Positions 1-9,777 of a stretch of 64,000 nucleotides of DNA are shown in pieces; the first letter of the stretch is position 1, and every line of letters starts with the position of its first letter. Under the pieces are notes generated by a model. The model made no database searches and was not told the DNA's origin. It was given only the letters and a program-made list of their open reading frames with translations. Source of the stretch: Leptolyngbyaceae cyanobacterium clean351 (GTDB lineage: Bacteria > Cyanobacteriota > Cyanobacteriia > DAIDHW01); the NCBI GenBank assembly GCA_027451865.1, contig DAIDHW010000002.1:1-64000 (forward strand), written 5' to 3'. The position numbers and the translations under genes are program-made.

Positions 1-32
1 GTTGGGGTGGGTGTTGGGGTGGGTGTTGGGGT
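1..32 (-). repeat. Short tandem repeat coding a Pro-Thr linker
   Basis: A 12-base unit (gttggggtgggt) repeats about 2.7 times at the left edge. Read on the minus strand in the frame of the surrounding gene it encodes alternating Pro and Thr. Such linkers usually join an extracellular repeat domain to a further C-terminal domain, which would lie outside the window. The repeat number may vary between strains because units are perfect copies. Confidence 0.8.
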
Positions 33-3000
33 AGAGGAACTAGTCTGGAAAGCACCAATATCCAGACTCCCATTAACTACCCGCGGGAAGCCGGGGCCCC
101 GTTGGTCATTAGTAATCCCGGTGGGAATCAAGCCCACGCTGCCAGTACTTAGGGCGGGGCTGCCGGGATCGAGGGCCAGGGTTTCTGTCGGACCACCATT
201 GTTAGCCAAAACTCCCAGTTGAGGGTTGATGTTGAGTAGGTCGCCGTTGGCGGTGCTAAACCCATTGCTGCCTACGGTATTACCAATCAGGTTGTGACCG
301 AGGTCGGTAAACGCAAGCCCACTGTACAAACCGGATACATCTGGGTTGGTGCCTTGATTGTCCGCAATGATTGTGTTGGCAATGGTGAAACTTCCAGGAA
401 TTATGTTGGCAACGATGGAAACCCCAAAATTATAAATTCCCCCACCCTTGGCCGCAGAGTTGCCGGCAATGGTGCTGTTGTAGAGCCTGGTTGAGTAGCC
501 GGAACCATTGAATATTCCCCCACCCTTAGCTCCTGCACTATTGCCATAGATAGTGTCATTTACTAGAGTCAAGATCTCACTAGCCACAATGCCGCTGTTA
601 TAGATACCACCCCCATTACCCGCGGCCTTGTTCCCATTGATGGTGCTGTAGGCCACCGTGGCACTGGCACCTAAACCGATAAAGTTTCCCACGCCTGCTC
701 CGGTCTGGGCAGTATTGTCGCTGATCGTAGAGAACTTGATGGTAAAGTTACCGCTGTTGTAGAGTCCACCACCTGCACTGGCAGAGTTATTACTAATCAG
801 ACTATGGTCGATGGTGAGGTAAAGGGAGTTGTTGTCAATACCTCCACCATTAATACTAGCTGTGTTGGCACTAATGGTACTAATGCTAACCGTAAGGGTC
901 CCTTTGTTGTAAATCCCGCCCCCATTGGTGGCTGAGTTACTGTTAACAGTGCTGTCATAGGTACCTAATTTACCAGAGTTAAAAATGCCGCCCCCGCCAC
1001 CAGCCGCGGTGTTACTGCTGATAGTACTACCACTGAGGGTGAGAGAGCCACTGTTATATATACCGCCACTACTGCCAGCCGAGTTGCCGCTAACAGTGCT
1101 CCCAAGAATATTTGCGGCACTGTTATTAACAATACCACCCCCGACGCCTGCAGTGTTGCTGCTGATAGTACTACCACTGAGGGTGAGAGAGCCACTGTTA
1201 TATATGCCACCCCCTAAGCCAGTGAAGACAGTGTTTCTAAATACGTCACTAGTAGAGATAGTCAGCACACCCTTATTAAAAATACCACCCCCATTAACCC
1301 CAGCCAGGTTGCCACTGATAGTACTACCGATAATGCTCAAGCTGCCGGTATTATTAATCCCGCCGCCATCACCGCCAATTATTCCATCTACATTTCCACT
1401 GATGGTGCTGTCAGAGATAACCAAACTGCCAGCATTGTAGATGCCGCCGCCAGTGCCGGCACTATTCCCGGCAATAGTGTCATTAGCTAGGGTGATGCTG
1501 TAGCCAGAGAAAGCTCGGTTATAAAGGCCTCCCCCAGTGGTGGCGCTGTTGCCTTGGAGGATGCTGTTGACTAGGTTGAGCTTGAATTCACTAAAGACCC
1601 CCCCGCCCGTGGCTGCGGTGTTATCAGCAATTAGGCTGTCATTGATGACGGGGGTTTGGAGATTTTGCCGGGTGTAGATCCCGCCCCCCAAGGTACCGGC
1701 GGAGTTACCAATAATATCGCTGCTGCTGATGTTGAAGTAACCGAAGCTGGCCAGGCCACCCCCCACCTGAGCTGTATTGTTGCTGATGGTGCTGCCGCTG
1801 ACCGTCAGGGTGCCGCCGTTATTAAAAATCCCACCCCCAACACGGGCTGTGTTGCTGCCGATTGTGCTACTGCTGACGGTGAGGATACCGAAGTTATAAA
1901 TCCCGCCGCCGCCCAGCGCTGTATTCCCGCTGATGGTGCTACTGCTGACCGTCAGGGTGCTGCCTTTATTAAAAATTCCACCCCCATTACCTGTGGCGGT
2001 ATTCCCGCTAATAGTGCTGCCGCTGACCGTCAGGGCGTTGTTGCTGAAGATGCCGCCCCCACTACTGGCCGTGTTACTGCTGATAGTACTAATGCTCACT
2101 GTCAGGGTGCCAGAGTTATAAATCCCCCCACCATTACTGCCAGAGGAGTTACTACTGATAGTACTGGCGCTAACCGTCAGGGCGCCAACGTTGTCAATCC
2201 CACCCCCATTACCTGTGGCGATATTCCCGCTAATGGTGATGCTACTGACCGTCAGGGCATTGCTGTTGTAGATAGCACCCCCATTGGTTCCCGAGGAGTT
2301 ACCACTGACTGAGGTGCTGTAAATGAAGGTATTACTGTTGTTAGCAATCCCACCCCCATCAGAAGCAGTCGAATTACCACTAATCGTACTGCTGCTGACC
2401 GTTAGGTTACCTTTATTGTAGATGCCACCCCCACTACTGCCAGAGGAGTTACTACTGACCGAAGTACCGAAGATATAGGCGTCACCATTGTTAGCCAGCC
2501 CCCCACCATTGCTTGTGACGGTATTCCCACTAATGGTGCTGCTACTGACAGTGAGCCGGCCGCCGTTATAAATCCCACCCCCACTACTGCCAGAGGAGTT
2601 ACTACTGACCGAAGTGCTGAAGATATAGGCGTCACCATTGTTAGCCAGCCCCCCGCCATTGCCTGTGGCGGTATTCCCGCTGATGGTGCTGGTGCTAACC
2701 GTAAGAGTAGCATTGTTAAAAAACCCGCCCCCGCTGACCGCTGTGTTGCCGCTGAGGATACTGCTGCTAACCGTCAGGATATTGCTATTGAAGACGCCAC
2801 CACCGTACTTGCCGGCCGTATTTCCACTCAGGGTGGAGTTGTTAACTAGAGCTATCCCCCCGGCTTTATTGTAGAGCCCCCCTCCACTCTTATAGGCCAG
2901 ATTGCTGATAATGCTAGTGCCACTCACCAGTAGAGGTCCGGTGTTGGCAATGCCACCCCCCGAACCAGTTTGAGCCGTGTTAGCGCTGATCAGGCTGCTG

Positions 3001-5327
3001 CTGACCGTTAGGGTGCCAAAGTTATCAATCCCGCCGCCGCCCGCCGCCACGTTTCCGCTAACGGTGCTACCGCTGACCGTCAGGGTGCCAACGTTGTCAA
3101 TTCCCCCTCCCGCCTGAGCAGAGTTATTACTAACGGTACTATTGAGTAGGACTAGGGAGACCTTGTTGTAGACACCGCCCCCAGACCCAGACTGAGCAAG
3201 ATTCCCACTGATGGTACTGCCGGTGACAATAAGGGTGCCGAAGTTATCTACCCCGCTCCCCACCTGAGCGGTATTGCCGCTGATAGCACTGCTGCTGACG
3301 GTGAGGGTACCCAGGTTGTCAATTCCCCCCCCAGCCTGAGCTGAATTGCTGCTGATAGTGCTGTTGCTAATCGTCAGACTACCGACATTGAAGACCCCGC
3401 CCCCCCCCACTGCTGTATTGCTCCTGAGGGTGCTATTCTCCAGGGTGACGCTTGAGCCAGTGGTCACCTGTAAAGCGCCACCATTTCCTGTCGTCGAGCC
3501 CCCTGTAATCACCAAGCTATTAAGGGTGACCGGAGTAGCCGCCGGTTCATTGACGAAGAAGACCTGGTTAGTACCACCGCCAGTCACGGTTGTTCCCGCC
3601 ACCCCCTGAATGGTGACAGCTGCAGCACTAAGGCCGGTAATGTTGCCCACGGGGGAACTATTTTCAGTGAACGTCCCTGCACCCAAATTCAGGACGACGC
3701 TGCCGCCAGTGATGTTACCCACGACCCCTAGGGCCTTGTTGATATACCCCAAGTGGGTCCCGCCTGTCGCCTGGTAGGCCACATCTAGGGCCAGGTCATC
3801 TCCCGCCAAAGTAATCGTGTTCCCCGCCCCGGTACTGGAAATATAGGTACCGGCCTGCAGAGTCAAAGTCTTGCCCGTGCCCCCCGTCACACCCACGGAG
3901 TGGGCGACTTCAATATAGCCTGTTGCCTTGAGAGTAACATTGTTACTGGCTAGGGCGCTTTCTACCTGCCCATAGCTAATTCGACTGGCGGCGGCTGTGG
4001 CCAGATAGTTGGTGGTGCCCACTGGTCCGGTGTAGGTGCTCAGGCCAGAGCTGGCAAGGTCAATGATCAAGTTATTCGGGTCTAATAACCAGGTGCCCAC
4101 TTGCCCGAGGGGGGCATTGGTGCTGACGCTGGCGGAGGTGAGGATTCGCAGCTGACCCTGACTAGAGGTCTCCACTAACCCCCCATTACCTCCCAAGGGT
4201 CCCCCCTGGGCCAGGACTGTACCCCCAAATTCCGTTATCCCCTGGGACCAGATGGCCACACTGCCACCGTTGCCCACTCTAGTGGCGTCGGCATCAATCT
4301 GCACTCCCGGCGCGACAGTAGTGGCCTGGGCCGAGGGGAGAGGCCCTGCCCCATGGAAGTTTCCCCCTACTAACACTGTTCCTCCCCTCAGGGAACCGGA
4401 GGCAGACACCTGACCGGCTGCCAAGTCTACCTGTTGGCCGAGGACCTGGACGGTACCTCCTGCCGGCCCCTGGTTAGCTTGGAGAGTACCGGTGTTGGTA
4501 ACGGCCCCCCCCTGGCTATTGATTGACAGGCCTGACCCAGTCAGGATCACTGCACCATCGGGATTCACCTGGAGCCCGGTAGCATTTTGGATCTGGGGGT
4601 TACCGGTTAGTAGTTGGGCTAGGGAGGTAGGGGTGGAACCGGGATGAGGAATTACCAGACTCAGCACCATCCCCGCCTGACTCAACTGCACCATCCCAGT
4701 ACCTGGTACCGCCGCTATGGTCACTTGGCCCGCCTTCAGGGTGCCGGTATTTACCACTGTCCCCCCTACTAAACTGAGGCTCCGGCCGGCTTGGAGGTGG
4801 CCGCTGTTGATGATGGCCCCGAGGTTGGTGGTGAAGTTGAGGCTATTGGGGATACCTCCGAGGACCGCATAATTATTCGGTCCGGTGGCCTTGAACCAAG
4901 CATTACCGACCCCAATCTGGTTGGCGGTAGTGGCCACGAAGGACCCAGGAATATTTAGTCTGGCCCCGGCCCCAAACAGAATCCCCGCCGGATTCAGCAG
5001 AAACAAGTTAGCCGGAGCTCCCTGGACCTGGAGCAGCCCATTAATCAGGGATGGGGACCCCCCCGTCACCCGGGCTAGGATGTTGGCAATGCTGGGGTTA
5101 ACCTGGAAGGTGGCCACCTGGTTGGCCGGCAGATTAAACTGGGCGAAGCTCTGGAATAGGTTAGCGCCAGCCTGGGTGCCGCCATTGATGGTGTAGTGGT
5201 TGCCCCTGAGATTGACCCGGGTGCCGGTGCCATCGGGAGCAGCGGTAATTGACTGGGCGAAAATGGGGCTAGCCGGCCAGCAGATTCCCAATCCCACCGC
5301 CATCAAACCAACAATGGTCTTTCTCAT
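1..5327 (-). CDS. Filamentous-haemagglutinin-like (TpsA-type) secreted protein, 3' end outside the window
   Basis: One reading frame runs from an ATG at 5327 to the left edge, at least 1775 codons. I read the N-terminal part, the stretch from 1 to about 1020 and scattered lines elsewhere, and found no in-frame stop. The protein begins with a signal peptide (MRKTIVGLMAVGLGICW, cleavage near IFAQ), then a haemagglutination-activity (TPS secretion) domain with the hallmark LFLLNPAGILFGAGA around residue 110. This domain is known to be recognised by an outer-membrane TpsB partner. From about residue 600 onward come many beta-helix repeats of the form GGGIFN..LTVSSSTISGNTA, and at the edge a Pro-Thr linker. 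It is probably exported to the cell surface and may serve in adhesion or as a cell-contact factor. No TpsB gene lies in the window. No clear Shine-Dalgarno is seen, so the start rests on the signal peptide. Confidence 0.85.
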   Translation of the reverse strand, partial: MRKTIVGLMAVGLGICWPASPIFAQSITAAPDGTGTRVNLRGNHYTINGGTQAGANLFQSFAQFNLPANQVATFQVNPSIANILARVTGGSPSLINGLLQVQGAPANLFLLNPAGILFGAGARLNIPGSFVATTANQIGVGNAWFKATGPNNYAVLGGIPNSLNFTTNLGAIINSGHLQAGRSLSLVGGTVVNTGTLKAGQVTIAAVPGTGMVQLSQAGMVLSLVIPHPGSTPTSLAQLLTGNPQIQNATGLQVNPDGAVILTGSGLSINSQGGAVTNTGTLQANQGPAGGTVQVLGQQVDLAAGQVSASGSLRGGTVLVGGNFHGAGPLPSAQATTVAPGVQIDADATRVGNGGSVAIWSQGITEFGGTVLAQGGPLGGNGGLVETSSQGQLRILTSASVSTNAPLGQVGTWLLDPNNLIIDLASSGLSTYTGPVGTTNYLATAAASRISYGQVESALASNNVTLKATGYIEVAHSVGVTGGTGKTLTLQAGTYISSTGAGNTITLAGDDLALDVAYQATGGTHLGYINKALGVVGNITGGSVVLNLGAGTFTENSSPVGNITGLSAAAVTIQGVAGTTVTGGGTNQVFFVNEPAATPVTLNSLVITGGSTTGNGGALQVTTGSSVTLENSTLRSNTAVGGGGVFNVGSLTISNSTISSNSAQAGGGIDNLGTLTVSSSAISGNTAQVGSGVDNFGTLIVTGSTISGNLAQSGSGGGVYNKVSLVLLNSTVSNNSAQAGGGIDNVGTLTVSGSTVSGNVAAGGGGIDNFGTLTVSSSLISANTAQTGSGGGIANTGPLLVSGTSIISNLAYKSGGGLYNKAGGIALVNNSTLSGNTAGKYGGGVFNSNILTVSSSILSGNTAVSGGGFFNNATLTVSTSTISGNTATGNGGGLANNGDAYIFSTSVSSNSSGSSGGGIYNGGRLTVSSSTISGNTVTSNGGGLANNGDAYIFGTSVSSNSSGSSGGGIYNKGNLTVSSSTISGNSTASDGGGIANNSNTFIYSTSVSGNSSGTNGGAIYNSNALTVSSITISGNIATGNGGGIDNVGALTVSASTISSNSSGSNGGGIYNSGTLTVSISTISSNTASSGGGIFSNNALTVSGSTISGNTATGNGGGIFNKGSTLTVSSSTISGNTALGGGGIYNFGILTVSSSTIGSNTARVGGGIFNNGGTLTVSGSTISNNTAQVGGGLASFGYFNISSSDIIGNSAGTLGGGIYTRQNLQTPVINDSLIADNTAATGGGVFSEFKLNLVNSILQGNSATTGGGLYNRAFSGYSITLANDTIAGNSAGTGGGIYNAGSLVISDSTISGNVDGIIGGDGGGINNTGSLSIIGSTISGNLAGVNGGGIFNKGVLTISTSDVFRNTVFTGLGGGIYNSGSLTLSGSTISSNTAGVGGGIVNNSAANILGSTVSGNSAGSSGGIYNSGSLTLSGSTISSNTAAGGGGGIFNSGKLGTYDSTVNSNSATNGGGIYNKGTLTVSISTISANTASINGGGIDNNSLYLTIDHSLISNNSASAGGGLYNSGNFTIKFSTISDNTAQTGAGVGNFIGLGASATVAYSTINGNKAAGNGGGIYNSGIVASEILTLVNDTIYGNSAGAKGGGIFNGSGYSTRLYNSTIAGNSAAKGGGIYNFGVSIVANIIPGSFTIANTIIADNQGTNPDVSGLYSGLAFTDLGHNLIGNTVGSNGFSTANGDLLNINPQLGVLANNGGPTETLALDPGSPALSTGSVGLIPTGITNDQRGPGFPRVVNGSLDIGAFQTSSSTPTPTPTPTP
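480..3440 (-). repeat. Degenerate beta-helix repeat array inside the secreted protein
   Basis: About 3 kb is built from a degenerate unit of roughly 60 to 80 bases whose minus-strand translation reads GGGI(F/Y)N-x-G-x-LTVS-x-STISGN-(S/T). This is the pattern of right-handed beta-helix or chlamydial Pmp-like repeats, in which each turn forms one helix rung. Some neighbouring units are almost identical in DNA (for example around 2430-2490 and 2580-2640), indicating recent duplication or gene conversion. Repeats are in frame throughout the parts I checked. Confidence 0.8.
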
Positions 5328-5411
5328 CTTGGGGACCCGGTGAACACCTGAGTGTTAGTTTAATTCATGTCATTACCGATTCAGACCCCCTCAAGTCTAG
5401 GTTTCATAGGT

Positions 5412-5774
5412 TCACTGGGGCGATTTACCGCTAGAGAAGTACTCGTTAGCCACCCAGCCCACTAGCTCCGTAATGGTGGCAGCGGTGGCAGCGTTAATAG
5501 CGTTACCCAAACCGGGCATCCAACCGAGGAGAACCTGACTGGCAAACCGCCCCGCCATGGTAGCACTGAAGGTGGACAGGAGACTAACAGCAGCTGCTTG
5601 GTTCAAGGATACCCCATACTCGGCGGCAACAGAGATGATCATGGCTGTCTGGAGAGGGACGATGGCCGCTGCGTCTGCCCCAGGTACCTGGGCTAGACCT
5701 GCCCCAACCCCTCCACAGGCTGAGGCGGCCGTGTGGATAATTATACTCACCCTTATGGGTGTTGATTTATCCAC
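5412..5774 (-). CDS. DUF697-like small hydrophobic protein
   Basis: A 120-residue protein rich in Ala and Gly. It has a core IIIHTAASACGGVGAGLAQ, then ADAAAIVPLQTAMIISVA, LLSTFSATMAGR and LGWMPGLGNAINAATAA, ending EYFSSGKSPQ. This pattern recalls the small stand-alone DUF697 proteins, which lack the GTPase part found in larger relatives; their function is unknown. I chose the GTG at 5774 because an AGGAGAGG motif sits eight bases upstream and because the frame beyond it overlaps pstB. It lies 61 bases after pstB on the same strand, so it may be cotranscribed with the pst operon, though no functional link is established. Confidence 0.7.
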   Translation of the reverse strand: MDKSTPIRVSIIIHTAASACGGVGAGLAQVPGADAAAIVPLQTAMIISVAAEYGVSLNQAAAVSLLSTFSATMAGRFASQVLLGWMPGLGNAINAATAATITELVGWVANEYFSSGKSPQ

Positions 5775-5782
5775 CCTAAACA

Positions 5783-5790
5783 CCTCTCCT
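5783..5790 (-). promoter_or_regulatory. Ribosome binding site fixing the GTG start at 5774
   Basis: AGGAGAGG on the minus strand lies eight bases before the GTG. It supports that start over an ATG far upstream at 5912 that would overlap the pstB coding region. Confidence 0.6.
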
Positions 5791-5835
5791 AGAAAACAGC
5801 TGAGCGTCTGGAGGACCCAACAGCCTACCTGGCGA

Positions 5836-6708
5836 TCAACCGAACCGCCCCTCGATGTATTCCCGGGTGCGGGGGTGCTTAGCCTGAAGGAAGATTTGGG
5901 AAGTAGGCCCAAACTCTACCAGGTGCCCAACTCGGCTTTCATCGGTACTGAAGAAGGCCGTATAGGAAGAGACCCGGGAGGCCTGCTGCATGTTGTGGGT
6001 GACGATGGCAATGGTGAACTCATGGCGCAGGCTCTCGATCAGCTCCTCCACCTTCATGGTCGCAATGGGGTCAAGGGCTGAGCAGGGCTCGTCCATGAGC
6101 AACACCTTAGGCTTCACCGCCAGAGCCCGGGCAATACATAGCCGTTGCTGTTGACCCCCAGAGAGTCCGAGAGCCGACTTGTTGAGTTTGTCTTTAACTT
6201 CTCCCCACAGGGCAGCGGACTTGAGGGCAGTTTCAACTATCTCATCCATCTCCACCTTGGGTTTGCGGCCGAAGAGGCGGATACCGTAGGCCACGTTGTC
6301 GTAGATGCTGATGGGAAAGGGGTTGGGTTTTTGGAACACCATCCCGATCTGCCGCCTTAAGCGGTTCAGGTTAACCTTGGGGTCATAAATATTCTGGCCG
6401 AAGAACTCAACAGTACCCTCAACCTTCACCTGCCCTTCCAGCTCGCTAATACGGTTAAGGACCTTGATGAAGGTGGACTTACCGCAGCCGGAGGGGCCGA
6501 TCATGGCCGTTACTTGACCTTCGTAGATGTCGATGTTGATGCCTTCGATAGCCTTGAAGGTGCCGTAGTAGAAGGAGAGGTCCCGCACCTTCATCGCTGT
6601 CACCAGCTCGTTGGGTTCAGGGGCAGGTTCCAGCCGGCCAGACTTGGTTTGTGAGAGGGTCAACTCTTCTGTTTCGGAGGGAGTAGTTTCCAGTTGGGGG
6701 TCGTTCAT
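5836..6708 (-). CDS. pstB: Phosphate ABC transporter ATP-binding protein PstB
   Basis: The 290-residue protein is the ATPase of the high-affinity phosphate importer PstSCAB and acts on the cytoplasmic face of the inner membrane. It has Walker [10 protein letters not shown] (about residues 71-79), ABC signature LSGGQQQRL, Walker [14 protein letters not shown], and the PstB-typical N-terminal core [17 protein letters not shown] polar extension of about 38 residues precedes this core; typical PstB proteins are near 250-270 residues, so a start nearer the core is possible. It follows pstA by 19 bases in the same operon and should be under the Pho box at 9858-9887. Confidence 0.97.
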   Translation of the reverse strand: MNDPQLETTPSETEELTLSQTKSGRLEPAPEPNELVTAMKVRDLSFYYGTFKAIEGINIDIYEGQVTAMIGPSGCGKSTFIKVLNRISELEGQVKVEGTVEFFGQNIYDPKVNLNRLRRQIGMVFQKPNPFPISIYDNVAYGIRLFGRKPKVEMDEIVETALKSAALWGEVKDKLNKSALGLSGGQQQRLCIARALAVKPKVLLMDEPCSALDPIATMKVEELIESLRHEFTIAIVTHNMQQASRVSSYTAFFSTDESRVGHLVEFGPTSQIFLQAKHPRTREYIEGRFG

Positions 6709-6727
6709 GGGGAGACGGGGGTAGTGG

Positions 6728-7642
6728 TTAGCGGAAACTCTTACGCACTGCCAAGCGTGAAACTAGGCTGGCCAAGAGTACTAGAGCAACTAGGACCATG
6801 GCAGCTGTCCAAGCCATCTCGTTTTGAGAGGTGTAGGCAGACTGGGAGAAGTTGTAGATCAATACCGGTAGAGTGGGCGTGGGATGGTCAAATCCGGTAG
6901 GCCAGTTCTGGGTGAAGAAGGCGGTAAACAGGAGCGGAGCGGTCTCCCCAGCTGCCCGGGACAAGGCCAGCAGCACCCCAGTAGTAATACCCGCCATGGA
7001 CTGGGGGATGACAACCTTAAAAGTGGTTTGGAAACGGCTCCCCCCCAAGGCCATCGACCCCAGGCGCTGGGCATTGGCCACCAGTTTAAGAGACTCTTCA
7101 GCCGTCAAGGCAATGATGGGAACCATTAGAACTGCCAAGGCCACCCCGGCAGCAACCGCCGAGAAGCCCTTGGGCTTAAGCAAAACCCCCCCAATCTCGA
7201 TAGCCGGGGTGAAGACGATGACCCCGTAGGCGAAAACCCCCACTACCACGGAGGGAACCGCACTGAGCACCTGGGTGACGAACCTGATCACATGGGCTGT
7301 CTTGCTGTTGCGGCCAAATTCAGCCATGTATATCGCCGCTAGCAATCCCACGGGAATAGAAATGATACAGGCGACAGCCAAGACCATCAAGCTGCCCTGG
7401 ATGGCGTTACCGAACCCGTCGATCAACCCAGCCTCCCCGATAGGAGCTGGGATATGAAAGAACACATTCCAAGAAAACCGCGGCAACCCCTGGGACACAA
7501 TCGTATATAGCAGAGATCCTAGGGGGATAATGGCAACCAGGAACAAGAGGTAGGTCAAGCCCATCATGAGGGCGCTCAGGGCCCGCCGCTGCAGAGACAG
7601 GGGCTCGGAGAGAATTTCGGCCGTAGCGTGGTGGTTTGTCAT
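6728..7642 (-). CDS. pstA: Phosphate ABC transporter permease PstA
   Basis: The 304-residue integral membrane protein has a TM segment near residues 25-55, a block of hydrophobic helices from about 75, and the permease EAA-type loop around [20 protein letters not shown], with [19 protein letters not shown] following. PstA and PstC form the transmembrane channel for phosphate. The order pstS-pstC-pstA-pstB and the short gap to pstC (41 bases) mark one operon. Length and motifs are normal for the family. Confidence 0.96.
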   Translation of the reverse strand: MTNHHATAEILSEPLSLQRRALSALMMGLTYLLFLVAIIPLGSLLYTIVSQGLPRFSWNVFFHIPAPIGEAGLIDGFGNAIQGSLMVLAVACIISIPVGLLAAIYMAEFGRNSKTAHVIRFVTQVLSAVPSVVVGVFAYGVIVFTPAIEIGGVLLKPKGFSAVAAGVALAVLMVPIIALTAEESLKLVANAQRLGSMALGGSRFQTTFKVVIPQSMAGITTGVLLALSRAAGETAPLLFTAFFTQNWPTGFDHPTPTLPVLIYNFSQSAYTSQNEMAWTAAMVLVALVLLASLVSRLAVRKSFR

Positions 7643-7683
7643 CAGTTTTTAACTTCCTTGAACTTAACCCTAAACTTCAGGCC

Positions 7684-8646
7684 CTAAACCTTGACACCAA
7701 ACACCCGCACCAGCAGTACCGCGGCCACGTTCACCATCAGGGTGAGCACAAATAGAATAAGAGCCAGGTACATTAAAGACCCGATGTGCAAGGGGCTTTC
7801 GGCTTCGGCAAACTGACTCGCCAAGAGGGAGGGAATAGTGTTGCCCAAATCCAACAAGGAGGCAGTAATTTGACCAGAATTGCCAATTACCATGCTCACG
7901 GCCATGGTTTCCCCCAAGGCCCGACCTAGACCAAGCATGCTAGCTCCGACCACCCCCGGGGCAGCGGCCGGCAGCATTACCGCCAGAATAGTTTCCCATT
8001 GGGTCGCCCCCAGGGCCATGGAAGCACTGCGCAGCTCCTTGGGCACTACAGTCAGCACATCTCGGCTGACAGAAGCAATGGTAGGGATAATCATCACCGC
8101 CAAAATCACCCCGGCGGGCAGCAGACCCGGGCCGGCTGGGGGGGTGCTGAAAAGGGGAAACCAACCAAAATTGTTGTTCAACCAGGTGCCGATGGGAAGT
8201 AGGAAGGGGATAAGAACATATATACCCCACAAGCCAATTACCACGCTGGGAATTGCAGCTAACAGTTGCACCAAAAAGGCTAAGGGTTCGCGCACAAAAG
8301 CCGGCAGGAAGTTCTCACTAGTCAGAATTGCCACGGCCATGGAGATAGGTAAGGCCAGGATCAAGCCCACTGAAGAGGTGACCAGGGTGCCGAAGATGTA
8401 GGGCAGGGCCCCAAACTGAAGGCTCGGTACATCCCAAGCTGTACTCCAGAGGAAGGCAAGGCCAAAATGAGCAATGGCTGGCTGAGCATAGGCAAGTACT
8501 ACTGCGGTAATACCAAGGAGTATGGCGATGACCAGCAGTGCCACCCCCTGGACCAGGACAGTGAAGCCACGGTCCAGGAGGTTAGACCTGGGGTTCTCGC
8601 TGACGGTGAGCAGGTGGTCTTCTGGATGGGTTGCTGAATGGGCCAT
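7684..8646 (-). CDS. pstC: Phosphate ABC transporter permease PstC
   Basis: The 320-residue permease has a hydrophobic segment at about residues 30-55, further TM helices, and a conserved cytoplasmic loop SVSRDVLTVVPKELRSASM followed by LGATQWETI. That loop is the site that docks PstB in known ABC importers. A second motif ALGRALGETMAVSMVIGN is typical of PstC. It lies 90 bases behind pstS, and the intervening DNA contains a strong hairpin (8690-8718) likely to lower expression of pstCAB relative to pstS. Confidence 0.96.
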   Translation of the reverse strand: MAHSATHPEDHLLTVSENPRSNLLDRGFTVLVQGVALLVIAILLGITAVVLAYAQPAIAHFGLAFLWSTAWDVPSLQFGALPYIFGTLVTSSVGLILALPISMAVAILTSENFLPAFVREPLAFLVQLLAAIPSVVIGLWGIYVLIPFLLPIGTWLNNNFGWFPLFSTPPAGPGLLPAGVILAVMIIPTIASVSRDVLTVVPKELRSASMALGATQWETILAVMLPAAAPGVVGASMLGLGRALGETMAVSMVIGNSGQITASLLDLGNTIPSLLASQFAEAESPLHIGSLMYLALILFVLTLMVNVAAVLLVRVFGVKV

Positions 8647-8689
8647 GGGGGTAAAAATGGGGTCTCAGGGGAGTGAGTTTAACGAGAGA

Positions 8690-8718
8690 AAGGTCCGGGA
8701 GTTACCCCCCGAGACCTT
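8690..8718 (-). terminator. Intercistronic hairpin between pstS and pstC
   Basis: On the minus strand AAGGTC-T-CGGG pairs with CCCG-GACCTT, a ten-pair stem with one bulged base and a loop of about eight bases. It is followed by TCTCTCG rather than a T-run. The position just after the pstS stop suits partial termination or protection of the pstS mRNA 3' end, a common way to make binding protein in excess of permease. The structure is seen; the role is inferred. Confidence 0.6.
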
Positions 8719-8736
8719 GTTTGCATTGCTTAGCGA

Positions 8737-9777
8737 CTACTTGACTTCGGTGTCTACAACCTTGATCACCCGGGCACCAACGGCGGGGGGAATCCTGACG
8801 TAGAGGAGCTGAGCATTGATCGCCTGACCCTTGGTCATCATCCAAGTCACCAGTTTCTTGATGGCTTGGGCTTTTTGGGGGGTGTAGCCAGTTTTATTGA
8901 TCATCATCCAGGTCAGACCCGCGATGGGGTAGCCAGCCGCAGGGTCGGACACAAAGACCCGGAAGTTAGCCGGAAACTTGACGGCGGCTAGGGCTTCGTT
9001 GGTGCCTTGGAGGGTGGGGGGCACAAAATTACCCTGACGAGTTTGCAGTTCGGCAGTTTTCAGGTGGTTTTGGATAGCGTAGGCCAGTTCCACGTAGCCG
9101 ATGGTGCCGGCAACCCGCTTCACCGAGGCGGTTACCCCGTTGCTACCGGGGGCACTGATGGGATTGGTAACCCAGTGGGGGGCAGTGGTGGCCGGGCCGA
9201 CTTTAGAAACAAAAGTGGGACTGACACCAGCTAGATAGTTGGTGAAGATGAAGCTGGTGCCACTGGCATCTGACCGGACAACGGTCCGGATCGGCAGGTT
9301 AGGTAGTTTCACTCCGGGGTTGTCGTGCTGAATCCGGGGGTCATTCCAGCGGGTGATCTGACCGTCGAAGATGGCGGGGAGGGTGACCCGGGAGAGCTTG
9401 AGGTTGCTTACACCCGGGAGGTTATAGGTGACGCTAACCCCACCACCGGCCACGGGCACTAGGATCACACCCTTGCTAACCTTGGCGATTTGGGCATCGG
9501 TCATGGCCGCGTCACTGTCACCGAAGTCCAGGGTGCCAGCGGTGAACTGGGCGATACCGGCGCCGCTACCAATGGCTTGGTAGTTGATTTGGATATTGGG
9601 ATTCTGCTTGTGGAATTCTGAAAACCAGCGCTCATACAGGGGGGCAATGAAGGTAGACCCGCCTCCGGTTAGGGTCACGGTTTGGGCTGAAGCCGCCAAG
9701 GTGGGGGCAACCGCCACGGCAGCCGCCACAAAGGAAGTAGCAGCAACACGACGTAAAACACCAGTCATCAGGGCCAT
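8737..9777 (-). CDS. pstS: Phosphate-binding periplasmic protein PstS
   Basis: The 346-residue protein captures phosphate in the periplasm and hands it to PstCA. It starts with a signal peptide (cleavage near LAASAQT), followed by TLTGGGSTFIAPLYERWF, the segment GSGAGIAQFTAGTLDFGDSDA, and SDASGTSFIFTNYL. The Ser/Asp/Gly-rich loops are those that bind phosphate in the family. GAGG lies five bases before the ATG at 9777, supporting this start. It is the first gene of the operon, with a Pho box about 80 bases upstream. Confidence 0.96.
   Translation of the reverse strand: MALMTGVLRRVAATSFVAAAVAVAPTLAASAQTVTLTGGGSTFIAPLYERWFSEFHKQNPNIQINYQAIGSGAGIAQFTAGTLDFGDSDAAMTDAQIAKVSKGVILVPVAGGGVSVTYNLPGVSNLKLSRVTLPAIFDGQITRWNDPRIQHDNPGVKLPNLPIRTVVRSDASGTSFIFTNYLAGVSPTFVSKVGPATTAPHWVTNPISAPGSNGVTASVKRVAGTIGYVELAYAIQNHLKTAELQTRQGNFVPPTLQGTNEALAAVKFPANFRVFVSDPAAGYPIAGLTWMMINKTGYTPQKAQAIKKLVTWMMTKGQAINAQLLYVRIPPAVGARVIKVVDTEVK

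Noticed and set aside
480-3440. CRISPR array
   Set aside because: Repeats are degenerate and in frame with a long protein; no constant-length spacers and no cas genes.
7-3609. Plus-strand frames in the repeat region that look like Pro/Leu-rich proteins
   Set aside because: They are antisense shadows of the beta-helix repeats of the minus-strand gene; the minus frame has a signal peptide and domain structure, the plus frames do not.
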